Under the pieces are notes generated by a model, which searched no databases, had not been told where the DNA came from, and worked only from the letters and a program-made list of their open reading frames with translations. From NCBI GenBank assembly GCA_007134735.1, contig SLKG01000015.1, forward strand, positions 1-47,405: a stretch of DNA of 47,405 nt, read 5' to 3'. Positions within the stretch are counted from its first letter, which is position 1. Each line of letters opens with the position of its first letter. Below are positions 25,583-34,345 of this stretch, in pieces. This stretch comes from Kiritimatiellia bacterium (GTDB lineage: Bacteria > Verrucomicrobiota > Kiritimatiellia > SLAD01). The translations under genes and the position numbers were made by a program.

Positions 25583-28500
25583 GATAGCGCTCCTTCCGTC
25601 TCCGGCGCGCGCGAGGCGCACTGCTGCTTGACGTCGCAACGCAGACAGCGCCGGCTTTCCTGCAGGGCCGTTTCCGCCACGAGCCCCAGCATGACCTCGT
25701 CAAAGTTGTCCTTCCGTTCTCCCGGTTTGCGCACCGGCGAGGTATTACGCTCTCCGCCTTCCGGTTCCCGGGGCGCGACATTCTGATAGGTGAAGGTTTT
25801 GAGTATCCGGTCCATCCGGTCTTCGCCCATCAGGATGCGGTCCATGGCGCGGGCGGCGGCCTTGCCGGTGGACATCGTGGCCGATACGTTGGAGGCGCCG
25901 GTTACGAGGTCGCCGCCGGCATGGACGCCTTTCACATTGGTCTCGTACGTGATGCCGTCCACGACCACGGTGAAATTCTTCCGTATCTGGATGCCGGCCC
26001 GGCGCATGGGATCGGGTTCGGGTTTCTCGCCCACGGCCATGATGATCGCGTCGCACGGGAGGGTGAAGAACTCATTGGTCGAAACCGGGGTCCGCCGGCC
26101 GGAGGCATCGAAATCGCCCAGTTTCGTCCGGCGCAATTCGATTCCGGTTACGCGTCCGCGTTCGTCGAGCACGACCCGTTGCGGAGAGGACAGGAAGATC
26201 AATTCGGCGCCTTCTTCTTCGGCTTCCCGGACCTCCTCGGCGATGGCCGGCATGTCGCGGCGTTCGCGCCGGTAGGCAATGGTCACGGACGCGCCCAGCC
26301 GAATCGCGGTGCGCGCGGAATCCACGGCGGCGTTTCCGCCCCCGATCACCACGACGCGCTCGCCGAGAGGCGGCGGATGGTTCCGGGCGACCTGCTCAAG
26401 AAAGTCAATGGCATGCCATACGTCCGGCGCGTCTTCGCCGGTAATCCCGGCCTGGGTTTCGTTCCAGGTCCCAGTGGCCAGGAAAACGGCATCGTATTCC
26501 TCGGTCAGGCTGTCCAGCGACAGGCCCGATCCGAGCCGCTGGCGATAGGTAATGTTCACGCCGATGTGTTCGAGCACCGCCAATTCTTCCATCAGCACCT
26601 GCCGGGGCAACCGGTATTCGGGAAGAGAATAGCGCAGCATGCCGCCGGCTTCCTCTCGTTCCTCGAACACCATGACGTTGTGTCCGAGCATGGTCAGGTA
26701 GAACGCGGCGGTCAATCCGGACGGTCCCGCGCCGACCACGGCGACCCGCTTGTGCGTTTCGGGGAGTTTGCCCTTCATCAGACGTTCGCGGACCCGGCGT
26801 TGCAGGTCGCTCTCGAACGCCATATCGGCCACGTACCGGTGCACCTCGCGCATGTTGACCGCTTCGTCCTCGTCGGCGCGACGACATCGGTTTTCGCACG
26901 GGTGCTGACAGATCCGCCCCGTGGAGGCGGGCAAAGGATTATCGAGCCAGATCATTTCCGCGGCGTCCTCCAGCCGGTCTTCCTTGATCAATTGCAGGTA
27001 TCCGGGAATCCGCATGTTCAGCGGGCAACTGTTCTCGCACGGGGACAGGTACAGGTTTTCGCAAACGCCCGCCTTGCAGCGGCGGGTCCGGATGTGCTCG
27101 TCGTATTCGTCCCGGAAATACCGGAGTGTGGTCAGGACCGGATTGGGAGCGGTCTGGCCGAGCCCGCACAACGACATGTCCCGGATCATGGGCATCAGTT
27201 CCTCGAGTTTTTCCACATCGGACATGTCCGCTTCGCCGTCGCAGATCTTGCGCAACAGGCGCACCGATTCGTCGAGACCGACCCGGCAGGGGATGCACTT
27301 GCCGCAGGACTCCGAGTGGGTGAACTCCAGGAAATACCGCGCAACGTCCACCATACAGTTGTCCTCGTCCATGACCACCATCCCACCGGATCCCATGATG
27401 GCGCCCAGCTCAGCGAGCGCCTCGTAATCCACGGGCGTATCAAAATGCAGTGCGGGAATACAACCGCCGGACGGCCCGCCGGTCTGTATGGCCTTGATGC
27501 GTTTTCCGTCCGGACTCCCGCCGCCGATGCCGTACACGATGTCCTTGAGCGGGGTTCCCAACGGCAATTCCACCAGGCCCGTGTTCTGAACCTTTCCGAC
27601 CAGCGAAAACACCTTTGTCCCGGCGCTGTTTCGTGTTCCGACCTCCGCGAACCAGGCTCCGCCGCGGGCGAGGATCACCGGCACATTGCACCAGGTTTCC
27701 ACGTTGTTGATGTTGGTCGGCTTGCCCCACAAGCCGGATTCGGCCGGATACGGGGGACGCGGCTGCGGGCGGCCCGCTTTTCCTTCCAGCGAAGCCACCA
27801 TCGCGGTTTCCTCGCCGCAGACAAACGCGCCGGCGCCTTCCACCAGTTGCAGGTTGAACGCGAATTCCGTGCCCAGGATTCCCTCCCCGAGCAGGCCGGC
27901 TTCCCGGCAGGCCGCAACCGCCTTTTCCAACCGCTGCACCGCCAGCGGATATTCGGCGCGGAGATAAACAATGCCTTCCGTAGCGCCCGTGGCATAGGCC
28001 CCGATCATCATGCCTTCCAGCAACATATGCGGATCGCTTTCGATCTCGTTCCGGTTCATGTACGCCCCGGGATCGCCTTCGTCCGCGTTGCAAACCATGT
28101 ATTTGCGATCGGCCTTGGCTTTCTGCAGGAGGCTCCACTTCACACCAGTGGGATATCCGGCGCCGCCGCGGCCCCGCAGTTTGGATTTCTTGACCTCCTC
28201 GATAATTTCGTCCGTGCTCGGCATGTTCAGCGCCTGCCAGAGGCCGAAATAGCCGCCGATCGCGATGTACTCTTCGAGGTCTTCGGGGTTGATCAATCCG
28301 CAGTTGCGCAACACGATTTTCTTCTGTCCCCGGAAAAACGGGAGCTCGTCCCAGCGCGGGATATCGGGCAGGCCGTGACCGAAAGTGACTTCCCCGGTCA
28401 GAAAATCCCATTCCTCGATCCGGCACAACGCTTTCCGGGTCGGCATGCGTCCAGCCGCCAATTCCTCTACGAGGTACTCCGCGTCTTCCGGTTTCACTTC

Positions 28501-28764
28501 CGAAAAAATCACCAGCGGCTGACCCGGCAGATAGACGTTGACCAGCGGCTCGACCGCACAATACCCGAAACAGCCGACCGGGCCCAAATACGCGTCCAAC
28601 CCACGCTTCTGCAGGGCTTCCTTCAGCGCCTCGTACACCGCGTGCGCGCCGTTGCCGATTCCGCAGGTGCCCATGCCCACGCCGATACGGGGTCCGCTGT
28701 GCAACAATTTGTTCAGCCCGGTTTCCCGGATGTCGTTCAGGGCGTCAAGATGTTGAATCTTCAT
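25579..28764 (-). CDS. hoxF: HoxF-GltD fusion: NAD(H) diaphorase joined to an FAD/NADP oxidoreductase
   Basis: A 1061-residue protein with two redox halves. Residues about 1-125 form a thioredoxin-like [2Fe-2S] domain (C34, C65, C69). About 190-500 is the NuoF/HoxF core: KLRGRGGAGYPTGVKW and NADEGDPGAYMNRNEI for FMN and NADH, and ESCGKCIPCRVG for the [4Fe-4S] cluster. From about 565 a GltD-type module follows: an N-terminal cysteine domain (CENSCPLNMRIPGYLQLI ... CQHPCENRCRR), an FAD Rossmann fold (VAVVGAGPSGLTAAFYL near 673), and a second Rossmann fold (VVVIGGGNAAVDSARTA near 802) followed by YRRERRDMPA, whose arginines favour NADP in this family. It ends with CLRCDVKQQC. The hoxE end overlaps by 20 bases. 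Reaction with NAD, NADP and H2 together is inference. Confidence 0.92.
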   Translation of the reverse strand: MKIQHLDALNDIRETGLNKLLHSGPRIGVGMGTCGIGNGAHAVYEALKEALQKRGLDAYLGPVGCFGYCAVEPLVNVYLPGQPLVIFSEVKPEDAEYLVEELAAGRMPTRKALCRIEEWDFLTGEVTFGHGLPDIPRWDELPFFRGQKKIVLRNCGLINPEDLEEYIAIGGYFGLWQALNMPSTDEIIEEVKKSKLRGRGGAGYPTGVKWSLLQKAKADRKYMVCNADEGDPGAYMNRNEIESDPHMLLEGMMIGAYATGATEGIVYLRAEYPLAVQRLEKAVAACREAGLLGEGILGTEFAFNLQLVEGAGAFVCGEETAMVASLEGKAGRPQPRPPYPAESGLWGKPTNINNVETWCNVPVILARGGAWFAEVGTRNSAGTKVFSLVGKVQNTGLVELPLGTPLKDIVYGIGGGSPDGKRIKAIQTGGPSGGCIPALHFDTPVDYEALAELGAIMGSGGMVVMDEDNCMVDVARYFLEFTHSESCGKCIPCRVGLDESVRLLRKICDGEADMSDVEKLEELMPMIRDMSLCGLGQTAPNPVLTTLRYFRDEYDEHIRTRRCKAGVCENLYLSPCENSCPLNMRIPGYLQLIKEDRLEDAAEMIWLDNPLPASTGRICQHPCENRCRRADEDEAVNMREVHRYVADMAFESDLQRRVRERLMKGKLPETHKRVAVVGAGPSGLTAAFYLTMLGHNVMVFEEREEAGGMLRYSLPEYRLPRQVLMEELAVLEHIGVNITYRQRLGSGLSLDSLTEEYDAVFLATGTWNETQAGITGEDAPDVWHAIDFLEQVARNHPPPLGERVVVIGGGNAAVDSARTAIRLGASVTIAYRRERRDMPAIAEEVREAEEEGAELIFLSSPQRVVLDERGRVTGIELRRTKLGDFDASGRRTPVSTNEFFTLPCDAIIMAVGEKPEPDPMRRAGIQIRKNFTVVVDGITYETNVKGVHAGGDLVTGASNVSATMSTGKAAARAMDRILMGEDRMDRILKTFTYQNVAPREPEGGERNTSPVRKPGERKDNFDEVMLGLVAETALQESRRCLRCDVKQQCASRAPETEGALS

Positions 28765-29275
28765 GTTGCTTCTCTTTCTGTATCAGCTCTCGCACGATGC
28801 GCCGGAGTTTCATGTCGGAGATCCGGCCGTAAATCTCGTGGTTGACCCCCACGACCGGCGCAAGGGCGCATTGACCGAAACACGCCACCGTGCGCACGGT
28901 CAATTGATGGTCCGGCGTGGTATAGGATCCGTCCTCGTCCGGCGCGCCGCCGCCCGCTTCGGCCAGCACCCCGCTCATCAACAGGTTCGATCCGCGGGTA
29001 TGACAGGCCGTGCCGCGACAGATCATCACGCTATGCCGGCCCTGGGGTTCCAGGTTAAAAAACGAATAGAACGTGGCGACGCTGTACACCCGGGAAGGCG
29101 ACAGGCCTTTTCGGTCCGCCACGTATTCCAGCGTTTCCCTGGGTAAATATTTCAACGGATGCTTTTCCTGGAGTTCCTCCAGGATGCTCAACACGTCGCC
29201 GGTTTCGCCGGGAAACCGGTCGATCACCTCATCGACCTGTTCGGGTGTGAGCGGCGTGTTTTCGACTTGAATCAT
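28745..29275 (-). CDS. hoxE: Hox hydrogenase subunit HoxE (NuoE-like, [2Fe-2S])
   Basis: A 176-residue homologue of NuoE. The N-terminal helical bundle has SILEELQEKHPLKYLPRETL and GLSPSRVYSVATFYSFF. The thioredoxin-like [2Fe-2S] domain has the four cysteines in CRGTAC and CFGQC. It accompanies the flavin subunit in NAD-linked and bifurcating hydrogenases. It overlaps the protease stop by four bases and the HoxF start by 20, so the three are translationally coupled. Confidence 0.94.
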   Translation of the reverse strand: MIQVENTPLTPEQVDEVIDRFPGETGDVLSILEELQEKHPLKYLPRETLEYVADRKGLSPSRVYSVATFYSFFNLEPQGRHSVMICRGTACHTRGSNLLMSGVLAEAGGGAPDEDGSYTTPDHQLTVRTVACFGQCALAPVVGVNHEIYGRISDMKLRRIVRELIQKEKQHEDSTS

Positions 29276-29814
29276 ACGGTTTGTCCTTTCAGATGGTGGT
29301 CGTTCAAAAGGTTCTCAATCGCGTCTACCGCGTCGCGAATTCCGGCGCGGGTAACCGGGGACAACGCTTCACCCGGTTCGAAGGAGCGCACGGGCACGGC
29401 AATCAGCCAAGCCTCGGGCCGCATGCCATATAACGATTCGGCCATGGCCAGCAAATCCTCCGGACGCCCGGTATGGCCCGGCGCGGCCCGATCGGCGGTG
29501 TGGGCCGGTAAAACTCTTTCCATCCGAATCGCGTCCTGTTCCGCGGCCGCGTCGGCGTCCACAAAAATCACGGTTTTCGCTTTCGCGATATACAGCGCAA
29601 GCTCCGGCGTCAACTGATGCACGTCGAGCGCCTCGACGTCCGGCACATTCCGCTCGGCGATTTCCCGCGCCACACAGCGCCCCGCCGCATCGTCGCCAAG
29701 CATATCGTTGCCCCAACCGATGACCAGGGTGGCGGCGCCCGGTTTACCGTGCAGGGGTTCGTCCCGGTGGCCCGCAAGATCCGTTGTATTTTCACATATA
29801 TTCGGCATCTTCAT
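29272..29814 (-). CDS. hoxW: Hydrogenase maturation endopeptidase for HoxH (HoxW-like)
   Basis: A 180-residue M52-family protease that removes the C-terminal tail of a large subunit after nickel insertion. LVIGWGNDMLGDDAAGRCVA carries the conserved GxGN and the first metal-ligating Asp. VIFVDADAA holds the second, and the C-terminal half has AESLYGMRPEAWLIAVPV and FEPGEALSP. The first 25 residues are an unconserved extension. It lies between hoxH and hoxE, so HoxH is its likely substrate. An ATG at 29808 is an alternative start. Confidence 0.88.
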   Translation of the reverse strand: MKMPNICENTTDLAGHRDEPLHGKPGAATLVIGWGNDMLGDDAAGRCVAREIAERNVPDVEALDVHQLTPELALYIAKAKTVIFVDADAAAEQDAIRMERVLPAHTADRAAPGHTGRPEDLLAMAESLYGMRPEAWLIAVPVRSFEPGEALSPVTRAGIRDAVDAIENLLNDHHLKGQTV

Positions 29815-29866
29815 TAACCAATCTTTGACCGGATTTAAATTCTCTTAACACGTACAGCCGCACATT

Positions 29867-29937
29867 GTAGCCGCCCCGCATCAGCGGCGTGGCGGAATCA
29901 CCGGGCGGTCCCTCCACCGCCTATCGGCGGCGGCTAC
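29867..29937. repeat. Palindromic element family G between hoxH and hoxW
   Basis: A 71-base element with perfect inverted ends GTAGCCGCC (29867-29875) and GGCGGCTAC (29929-29937). Inner hairpins include CCGC-ATCA-GCGG and CCGCC-TAT-CGGCGG. It is the only content of the 147-base gap between the two genes. Confidence 0.75.
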
Positions 29938-29961
29938 CATCCGCCAAAGCCCGCCTCCATC

Positions 29962-31386
29962 TTAAACGCGCTTCTGCTCGTCCAACACATGTCCTTCCCG
30001 GTCCATCAGTTGTACCCGCAGCGCCATTTGTCCCAGCGCGTGGGTGGAGCAGCTCAAACACGGATCGTAGCAGCGGATCACCGCTTCCACGCGGTTCAGG
30101 GCGCCTTCCTTCAGGCTCGAGCCCTTCACAAATTTCTTCGCCGCCTGCGTGATACCGCGGTTCATGGCCAAATTGTTGTGGCCGGTGGCGACGATCAGGT
30201 TCGCCCATGTAATCTGGCCGTCATCGTTGATCCGGTAATGGTGGATCAGCGTGCCGCGCGGCGCTTCCGCCACGCCGACGCCGTCGGTACGGTTCGGCTC
30301 GGCCGCCGCCCGTACGCGCGGGCTCAAGATGTCCGGATGCTTCAACAGCGCCTCGATCTGTTCCAGCGCGTAGAGGATCTCGATGAGCCGTGCGTGGTGA
30401 TAGTAAAACGAACTCAACACGGCACCCTTGGCCAGCGCCCGGAACGCCTCCAGCGCGGCGTCCGCGCGCGGCGTTCCGCACCGGTCCGCGTTGTTGAGGC
30501 GCGCCAACGGGCCGACCCGGTAGATCCCGTCGGGGTATCCCATCGGCCTGTAGAACGGCGCCTTCAGATAGGACCACGGCACGGACGCTTCTCCGATATG
30601 CTCGTCGTAGGAGGACGGATCGATGTGATCGGCCACGATTTTCCGTTTGGCATCCGTGATCCGCAGGGGTCCGTCATACAATTCCAGCTCGCCGTTCCGG
30701 GTGACCTGGCTGAAAAACAGCGTCGGGAAATTCGCGAACGTCTCGATTTCCGGCTCAAACTTTTCGATGACGCTCAGGAACAGGTCCAGCGCGCGTTGCG
30801 CGATGTCGAACGCCCGGGGCGTTTGTTCGAGGATCTGATCGCGCGACTCCGAGGAGAGCGGACGGGACACCCCGCCCGGCACCGCCCATGCCGGATGGAT
30901 GCGTTTGCCGGCGAGATGTTCGATGATCTGCTGTCCGTACATCCGGAGCCAGACGCCGTCGCGCGCCAGGTCGGGATGGCGCGCAGCGAGGCCGAGGATG
31001 TGCCGCTCGACGGGATCGGCATCCATGCCGAGCAACAGGTCGGGCGAGCTCAAATGAAAGAAACTCAATGCGTGGGACTGGACCGTTTGTCCCATGTGCA
31101 ATACGCGGCGCAGACGTTCGGCCGCGGGTGGAATGCGCACGGCCAGCAGTTCGTCGCCCGCCTTGGCCGAGGCGAGCATGTGGCTGATCGGACAGATGCC
31201 GCAGATGCGCGCCGTGATGGCCGGCATTTCGTAGAAAGGACGGCCTTCCGTGAATTTTTCAAATCCGCGGAACTGCGTCACGTGAAAGCGCGCTTCTTCC
31301 ACCTTGCCCTTATCGTCCAGGTGAATGGTGATTTTCGAATGACCCTCAATGCGGGTCACCGGATCTATGGTGATGGTTTTACTCAT
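29962..31386 (-). CDS. hoxH: Group 3d-type [NiFe] hydrogenase large subunit HoxH
   Basis: A 474-residue catalytic subunit that interconverts H2 with protons and electrons at a NiFe(CN)2CO site. L1 motif RICGICPISH supplies C62 and C65; L2 motif DPCLSCSTH supplies C443 and C446. The 25 residues after H449 are the tail expected to be clipped by the neighbouring protease. ITIDPVTRIEGHSKITIHLD at the N-terminus and EAPRGTLIHHYRINDDGQI are typical of Hox-type cytoplasmic enzymes. It lies 18 bases after hoxY. Assignment to group 3d rests on partner genes hoxEFUY and should be checked by phylogeny, since the HoxF is unusual. Confidence 0.95.
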   Translation of the reverse strand: MSKTITIDPVTRIEGHSKITIHLDDKGKVEEARFHVTQFRGFEKFTEGRPFYEMPAITARICGICPISHMLASAKAGDELLAVRIPPAAERLRRVLHMGQTVQSHALSFFHLSSPDLLLGMDADPVERHILGLAARHPDLARDGVWLRMYGQQIIEHLAGKRIHPAWAVPGGVSRPLSSESRDQILEQTPRAFDIAQRALDLFLSVIEKFEPEIETFANFPTLFFSQVTRNGELELYDGPLRITDAKRKIVADHIDPSSYDEHIGEASVPWSYLKAPFYRPMGYPDGIYRVGPLARLNNADRCGTPRADAALEAFRALAKGAVLSSFYYHHARLIEILYALEQIEALLKHPDILSPRVRAAAEPNRTDGVGVAEAPRGTLIHHYRINDDGQITWANLIVATGHNNLAMNRGITQAAKKFVKGSSLKEGALNRVEAVIRCYDPCLSCSTHALGQMALRVQLMDREGHVLDEQKRV

Positions 31387-31404
31387 ATCGGTCTCTTTCC
31401 ATGA

Positions 31405-31947
31405 TTACCCGAAGCGCACAATCGTCCCCAGGTCGGGCACGCGGCCTTCGAGTAATTCGCTGATGACAAAGAAGATCTGGTCGGCATGCGGCGGGCATCC
31501 GGGCACGTGCAGATCCACGGGGACCACCTCGTGCAGCGGCCGTGTGCGTTTCAGCAACGGCGGGACATCCTCTGTGGGAATGCCGGGCTGCTCGGCGACG
31601 TTCTCCAGATAGGCCCGCCCGTACAGGTCGTCCAAGGAAAAAAAGTTCCGCATGGACGGCACGTTTGCCGTCACGGCGCAATCTCCCAGCGCGACCAGCA
31701 GTTTGGTGCGTTCGCGTACGATCCGGATCTTGTGATCGTCTTCCTCGTTGGTGATCGCGCCTTCGACGAAGGTCACATCAACGTTTTCCGGAAATTCCTT
31801 GTGATCCACCAACGGGCCGTATACCAGCTCGATCCGGTCGGCGATCTCCAGCAGTCGATGGTCGATATCCAGCAACGACATGTGACAGCCGGAACAACCG
31901 TCCAGCCATATCGTCGCCAGGCGTACTTTTTCAGGCGCCGAGTTCAC
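31405..31947 (-). CDS. hoxY: [NiFe] hydrogenase small subunit HoxY
   Basis: A 180-residue electron-transfer subunit with a single proximal [4Fe-4S] cluster. IWLDGCSGCHMSLLD gives C18 and C21; GDCAVTANVPSMRN and VPGCPPHADQIFF supply the other two. There is no signal peptide and no extra ferredoxin domain, as normal for HoxY. The frame is open upstream, but family comparison and a GGAGG site nine bases away favour the GTG at 31947. That start lies 17 bases inside the end of the response-regulator gene, coupling the two. Confidence 0.94.
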   Translation of the reverse strand: MNSAPEKVRLATIWLDGCSGCHMSLLDIDHRLLEIADRIELVYGPLVDHKEFPENVDVTFVEGAITNEEDDHKIRIVRERTKLLVALGDCAVTANVPSMRNFFSLDDLYGRAYLENVAEQPGIPTEDVPPLLKRTRPLHEVVPVDLHVPGCPPHADQIFFVISELLEGRVPDLGTIVRFG

Positions 31948-32320
31948 GTTTGATTTCCTCCAGCAGTTTTTCCGGCGGCACGGGTTTCTCCAGGATCTTG
32001 TCCACCGGCAGCCATGTTTCGTCCGGCTCAAAGGAATAGGCCAAATCCTTCTCCTTTCGGACGCCTGTTACCAGGATGACCTTCATATCCTTCAATTCCG
32101 GATTCTCGGGAATTTTCCGGCTGATCTCGAATCCTTCCGTATCATGCGCCATCATGACGTCCAGGAGCATGAGATCGGGCCGTTCCTTCAGGGCCAGTTG
32201 AAGACCGCTTTCGCCGTCGGCGGCTGTAATAATATCATAGCCCTGCGCTTCGAGCAGGTCCTTGTTAGATTCCACAAAGTCCGCATCGTCGTCAACCAGC
32301 AGGATTTTTTTCTTACTCAT
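31931..32320 (-). CDS. Receiver-only response regulator
   Basis: A 129-residue CheY-like protein: ILLVDDDADF (acidic pocket D10-D12), phospho-acceptor D54 in LMLLDVMMAHD, VILVTG, and the C-terminal Lys in KILEKPVPPEKL. No DNA-binding or enzymatic output domain follows, so it acts by protein contact or as a phosphate sink. AGGAG eight bases upstream fixes the ATG. It follows its kinase gene by two bases and overlaps hoxY, implying a dedicated link with the Hox hydrogenase. Confidence 0.93.
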   Translation of the reverse strand: MSKKKILLVDDDADFVESNKDLLEAQGYDIITAADGESGLQLALKERPDLMLLDVMMAHDTEGFEISRKIPENPELKDMKVILVTGVRKEKDLAYSFEPDETWLPVDKILEKPVPPEKLLEEIKRELGA

Positions 32321-32322
32321 TT

Positions 32323-34275
32323 TTATTCTCCTTTTCTTTCGTCCGCCGCATCGAAGGCCGGCAGGGTAAACCGGAACTCCGCCCATTCCCCGTACTGCGA
32401 ATCCGCTTCAATGGATCCGCCGTGGGCCTCAATGATGTGTTTACAGATGAATAATCCCAACCCGGTACCCTTTTTTGATTGGGTGGCCGCATCCTCGAGG
32501 CGTTTGAACTTGCCGAACAGGCTGTCGATCTTATCCGGCGAAATGCCCTCGCCCTCATTGTTGACGTGGAAACGATAGAAGCCGTTCTCCCGTTCTGCGC
32601 TCCAGCGGATTTCACCCTCGTCCCGTCCGTATTTGATGGCGTTGGACAGGAGATTTTCGAAAACCTCCCGCATCATGTTCACATCGGCCTTCACCTCCAC
32701 ATCCCCGGGAATATCCACGATCACCCGCATCCGCTGCGCGGTCAACTGCGGCTCGAATCCGTCGATCAGCGGTCGCAGCACATCTTCCAGCACGCGTACG
32801 CGGGTGCGTGTCGGATGCAGTTCGCCGCGTTCGATCCGTGACAGGTTCAGATAATGCCGGATCATTTCGGCCAACCGGCGCAGGTTGCCGTTGATCACGC
32901 GTACGGCCTTCTCCTGTTTTTCCGTGAGGGGTCCGGACGCGCCGGTTTCCAGCAAATAGGCGTAATTAAGCATGGAGGCGACCGGCGTATTCATCTGATG
33001 CGTCACGAAACCGAGCGTCTCCATGTAACTCTGGTTGGTGGCGTTGAGCGATTCGTTCATCTCGGCCAGCTTTTGCTCGCGCTCGCGGAGCGCCTGGACC
33101 ATTTGATTGAAGGCCAGGATCAGGTTATTGGTTTCGACCGCCGCCGAGCATTCGGGAACCGGTTCGGGATAGGTCCCCTGTTGCAGGGTCTGTGACGCTT
33201 CCACCAGGCGGTGGATGGGATCGGCCAACCGGCCCGCGACGACAAATGCAATCCCGAGAGCCACCAGCACGCCCCCACCGGTCAATCCCAGGTACCGCCA
33301 GATCACGGCCCGTCCCAGGTCCCGGTAGGGTCTTTCCAGGATACCGACATAGAGTATGCCTATAACTCTGTTCTCCACGTCGCGGATCGGTTCGTACGCC
33401 GTCAAGTACCAGTCGTACACCACGAAAGCGCGCCCGATCCATGGTTCCGCGTTGTCCAGCACGCGATCGGCCACTTCCTTGGAGGCGCGCGTTCCGATGG
33501 CGCGATTATTGTTGGGCAGGCGAACTGTGGTGGCGATGCGGCAATCGTGCAGGAAGATCGTCGCTGTTCCCAGCGGGGCTCCGTTATAGGTGCGGTCTCC
33601 ATACAGCGTATGATTGATTCGGTCCACCAGGTCATGGTTGCGGTTGACCAACGTCCCGCCGTACAGCACGCCATACACACGGGGTCCGTCCCAGATCGGA
33701 ACGGCCGCCATGGTCACCATGCCCCGGGTTTCGGCCGTACGCGTGGTGGGCCGTGCCTTGGCGGTTTCCTCGAACACCATGAAGGCGCGTTCGCCGAGGC
33801 CGTCCGCTTCCTGTTCCAGTTCGGATTGCGACAGGAGCACCGTGGCGCTCACGGTTTCGCCCTTCAGGGCCCGCGCCACCAGTGGATCGTGCATCCTGAA
33901 ATCATTCCTGTTGTGGGGGTGCATGGTACGCATCACCACGCGCCCGTCGGGCGCCACGACGGTGAGAAAATCGAGGTTGTAGGCCGCGCGCACCTGTTCG
34001 AGGCGGCTCATCAGTTCTCCCCCGGGATCACCCCAGTCTTCGTGCACGCACGCGTCCACCAGGGTTCGCTTGCCCGCGGCCATGTCCATGACGATTTCCA
34101 ACTCGCGCAACTGCGCGTTGTACAGCGACCACGCGCTGCCGATATCGAGTTCGACGCGGCTTTGCGCCTCGTCGATGACCCGCGTACGGATGATCGTCAC
34201 GGCATACCACCCCGACAACACCCCGAGCAACAGGATGAGCAAGGCAAAACTGGTAAATAATTTTGTTCGTAACAT
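32323..34275 (-). CDS. Membrane sensor histidine kinase with Cache-type sensor and HAMP
   Basis: A 650-residue kinase. A first membrane helix (LFTSFALLILLLGVLSGWYA) is followed by a periplasmic region of about 300 residues resembling Cache3-Cache2 sensors (VYGVLYGGTLVNRNHDLVDR, YDWYLTAYEPIRDVENRVIG). A second helix (LGLTGGGVLVALGIAFVVAG) leads into a HAMP domain. The H box GFVTHQMNTPVASMLNY has its His near 425 in an unusual THQMNTP form. ENLLSNAIKYG, NNEGEGISPDKI and KGTGLGLFICKHII form the ATPase domain. The ATG at 34275 excludes an upstream frame extension that runs through palindromic DNA. Its signal is unknown. Confidence 0.92.
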   Translation of the reverse strand: MLRTKLFTSFALLILLLGVLSGWYAVTIIRTRVIDEAQSRVELDIGSAWSLYNAQLRELEIVMDMAAGKRTLVDACVHEDWGDPGGELMSRLEQVRAAYNLDFLTVVAPDGRVVMRTMHPHNRNDFRMHDPLVARALKGETVSATVLLSQSELEQEADGLGERAFMVFEETAKARPTTRTAETRGMVTMAAVPIWDGPRVYGVLYGGTLVNRNHDLVDRINHTLYGDRTYNGAPLGTATIFLHDCRIATTVRLPNNNRAIGTRASKEVADRVLDNAEPWIGRAFVVYDWYLTAYEPIRDVENRVIGILYVGILERPYRDLGRAVIWRYLGLTGGGVLVALGIAFVVAGRLADPIHRLVEASQTLQQGTYPEPVPECSAAVETNNLILAFNQMVQALREREQKLAEMNESLNATNQSYMETLGFVTHQMNTPVASMLNYAYLLETGASGPLTEKQEKAVRVINGNLRRLAEMIRHYLNLSRIERGELHPTRTRVRVLEDVLRPLIDGFEPQLTAQRMRVIVDIPGDVEVKADVNMMREVFENLLSNAIKYGRDEGEIRWSAERENGFYRFHVNNEGEGISPDKIDSLFGKFKRLEDAATQSKKGTGLGLFICKHIIEAHGGSIEADSQYGEWAEFRFTLPAFDAADERKGE

Positions 34276-34345
34276 TATACCTTCTCGAACTTTTTCGGAC
34301 CAACCCGGGCCGCGCTTTTTCCCGAGCAACCCGGGTCGTCCCAAC

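Noticed and set aside
25921-28845. 974-residue open frame antisense to hoxF
   Set aside because: It mirrors the hoxF-gltD gene in a GC-rich codon pattern. Its translation has no family motifs and is rich in His, Gln and Arg, typical of a shadow frame.
29989-31404. 471-residue open frame antisense to hoxH
   Set aside because: Same shadow effect; the opposite strand carries an unmistakable hydrogenase large subunit with both CxxC motifs.
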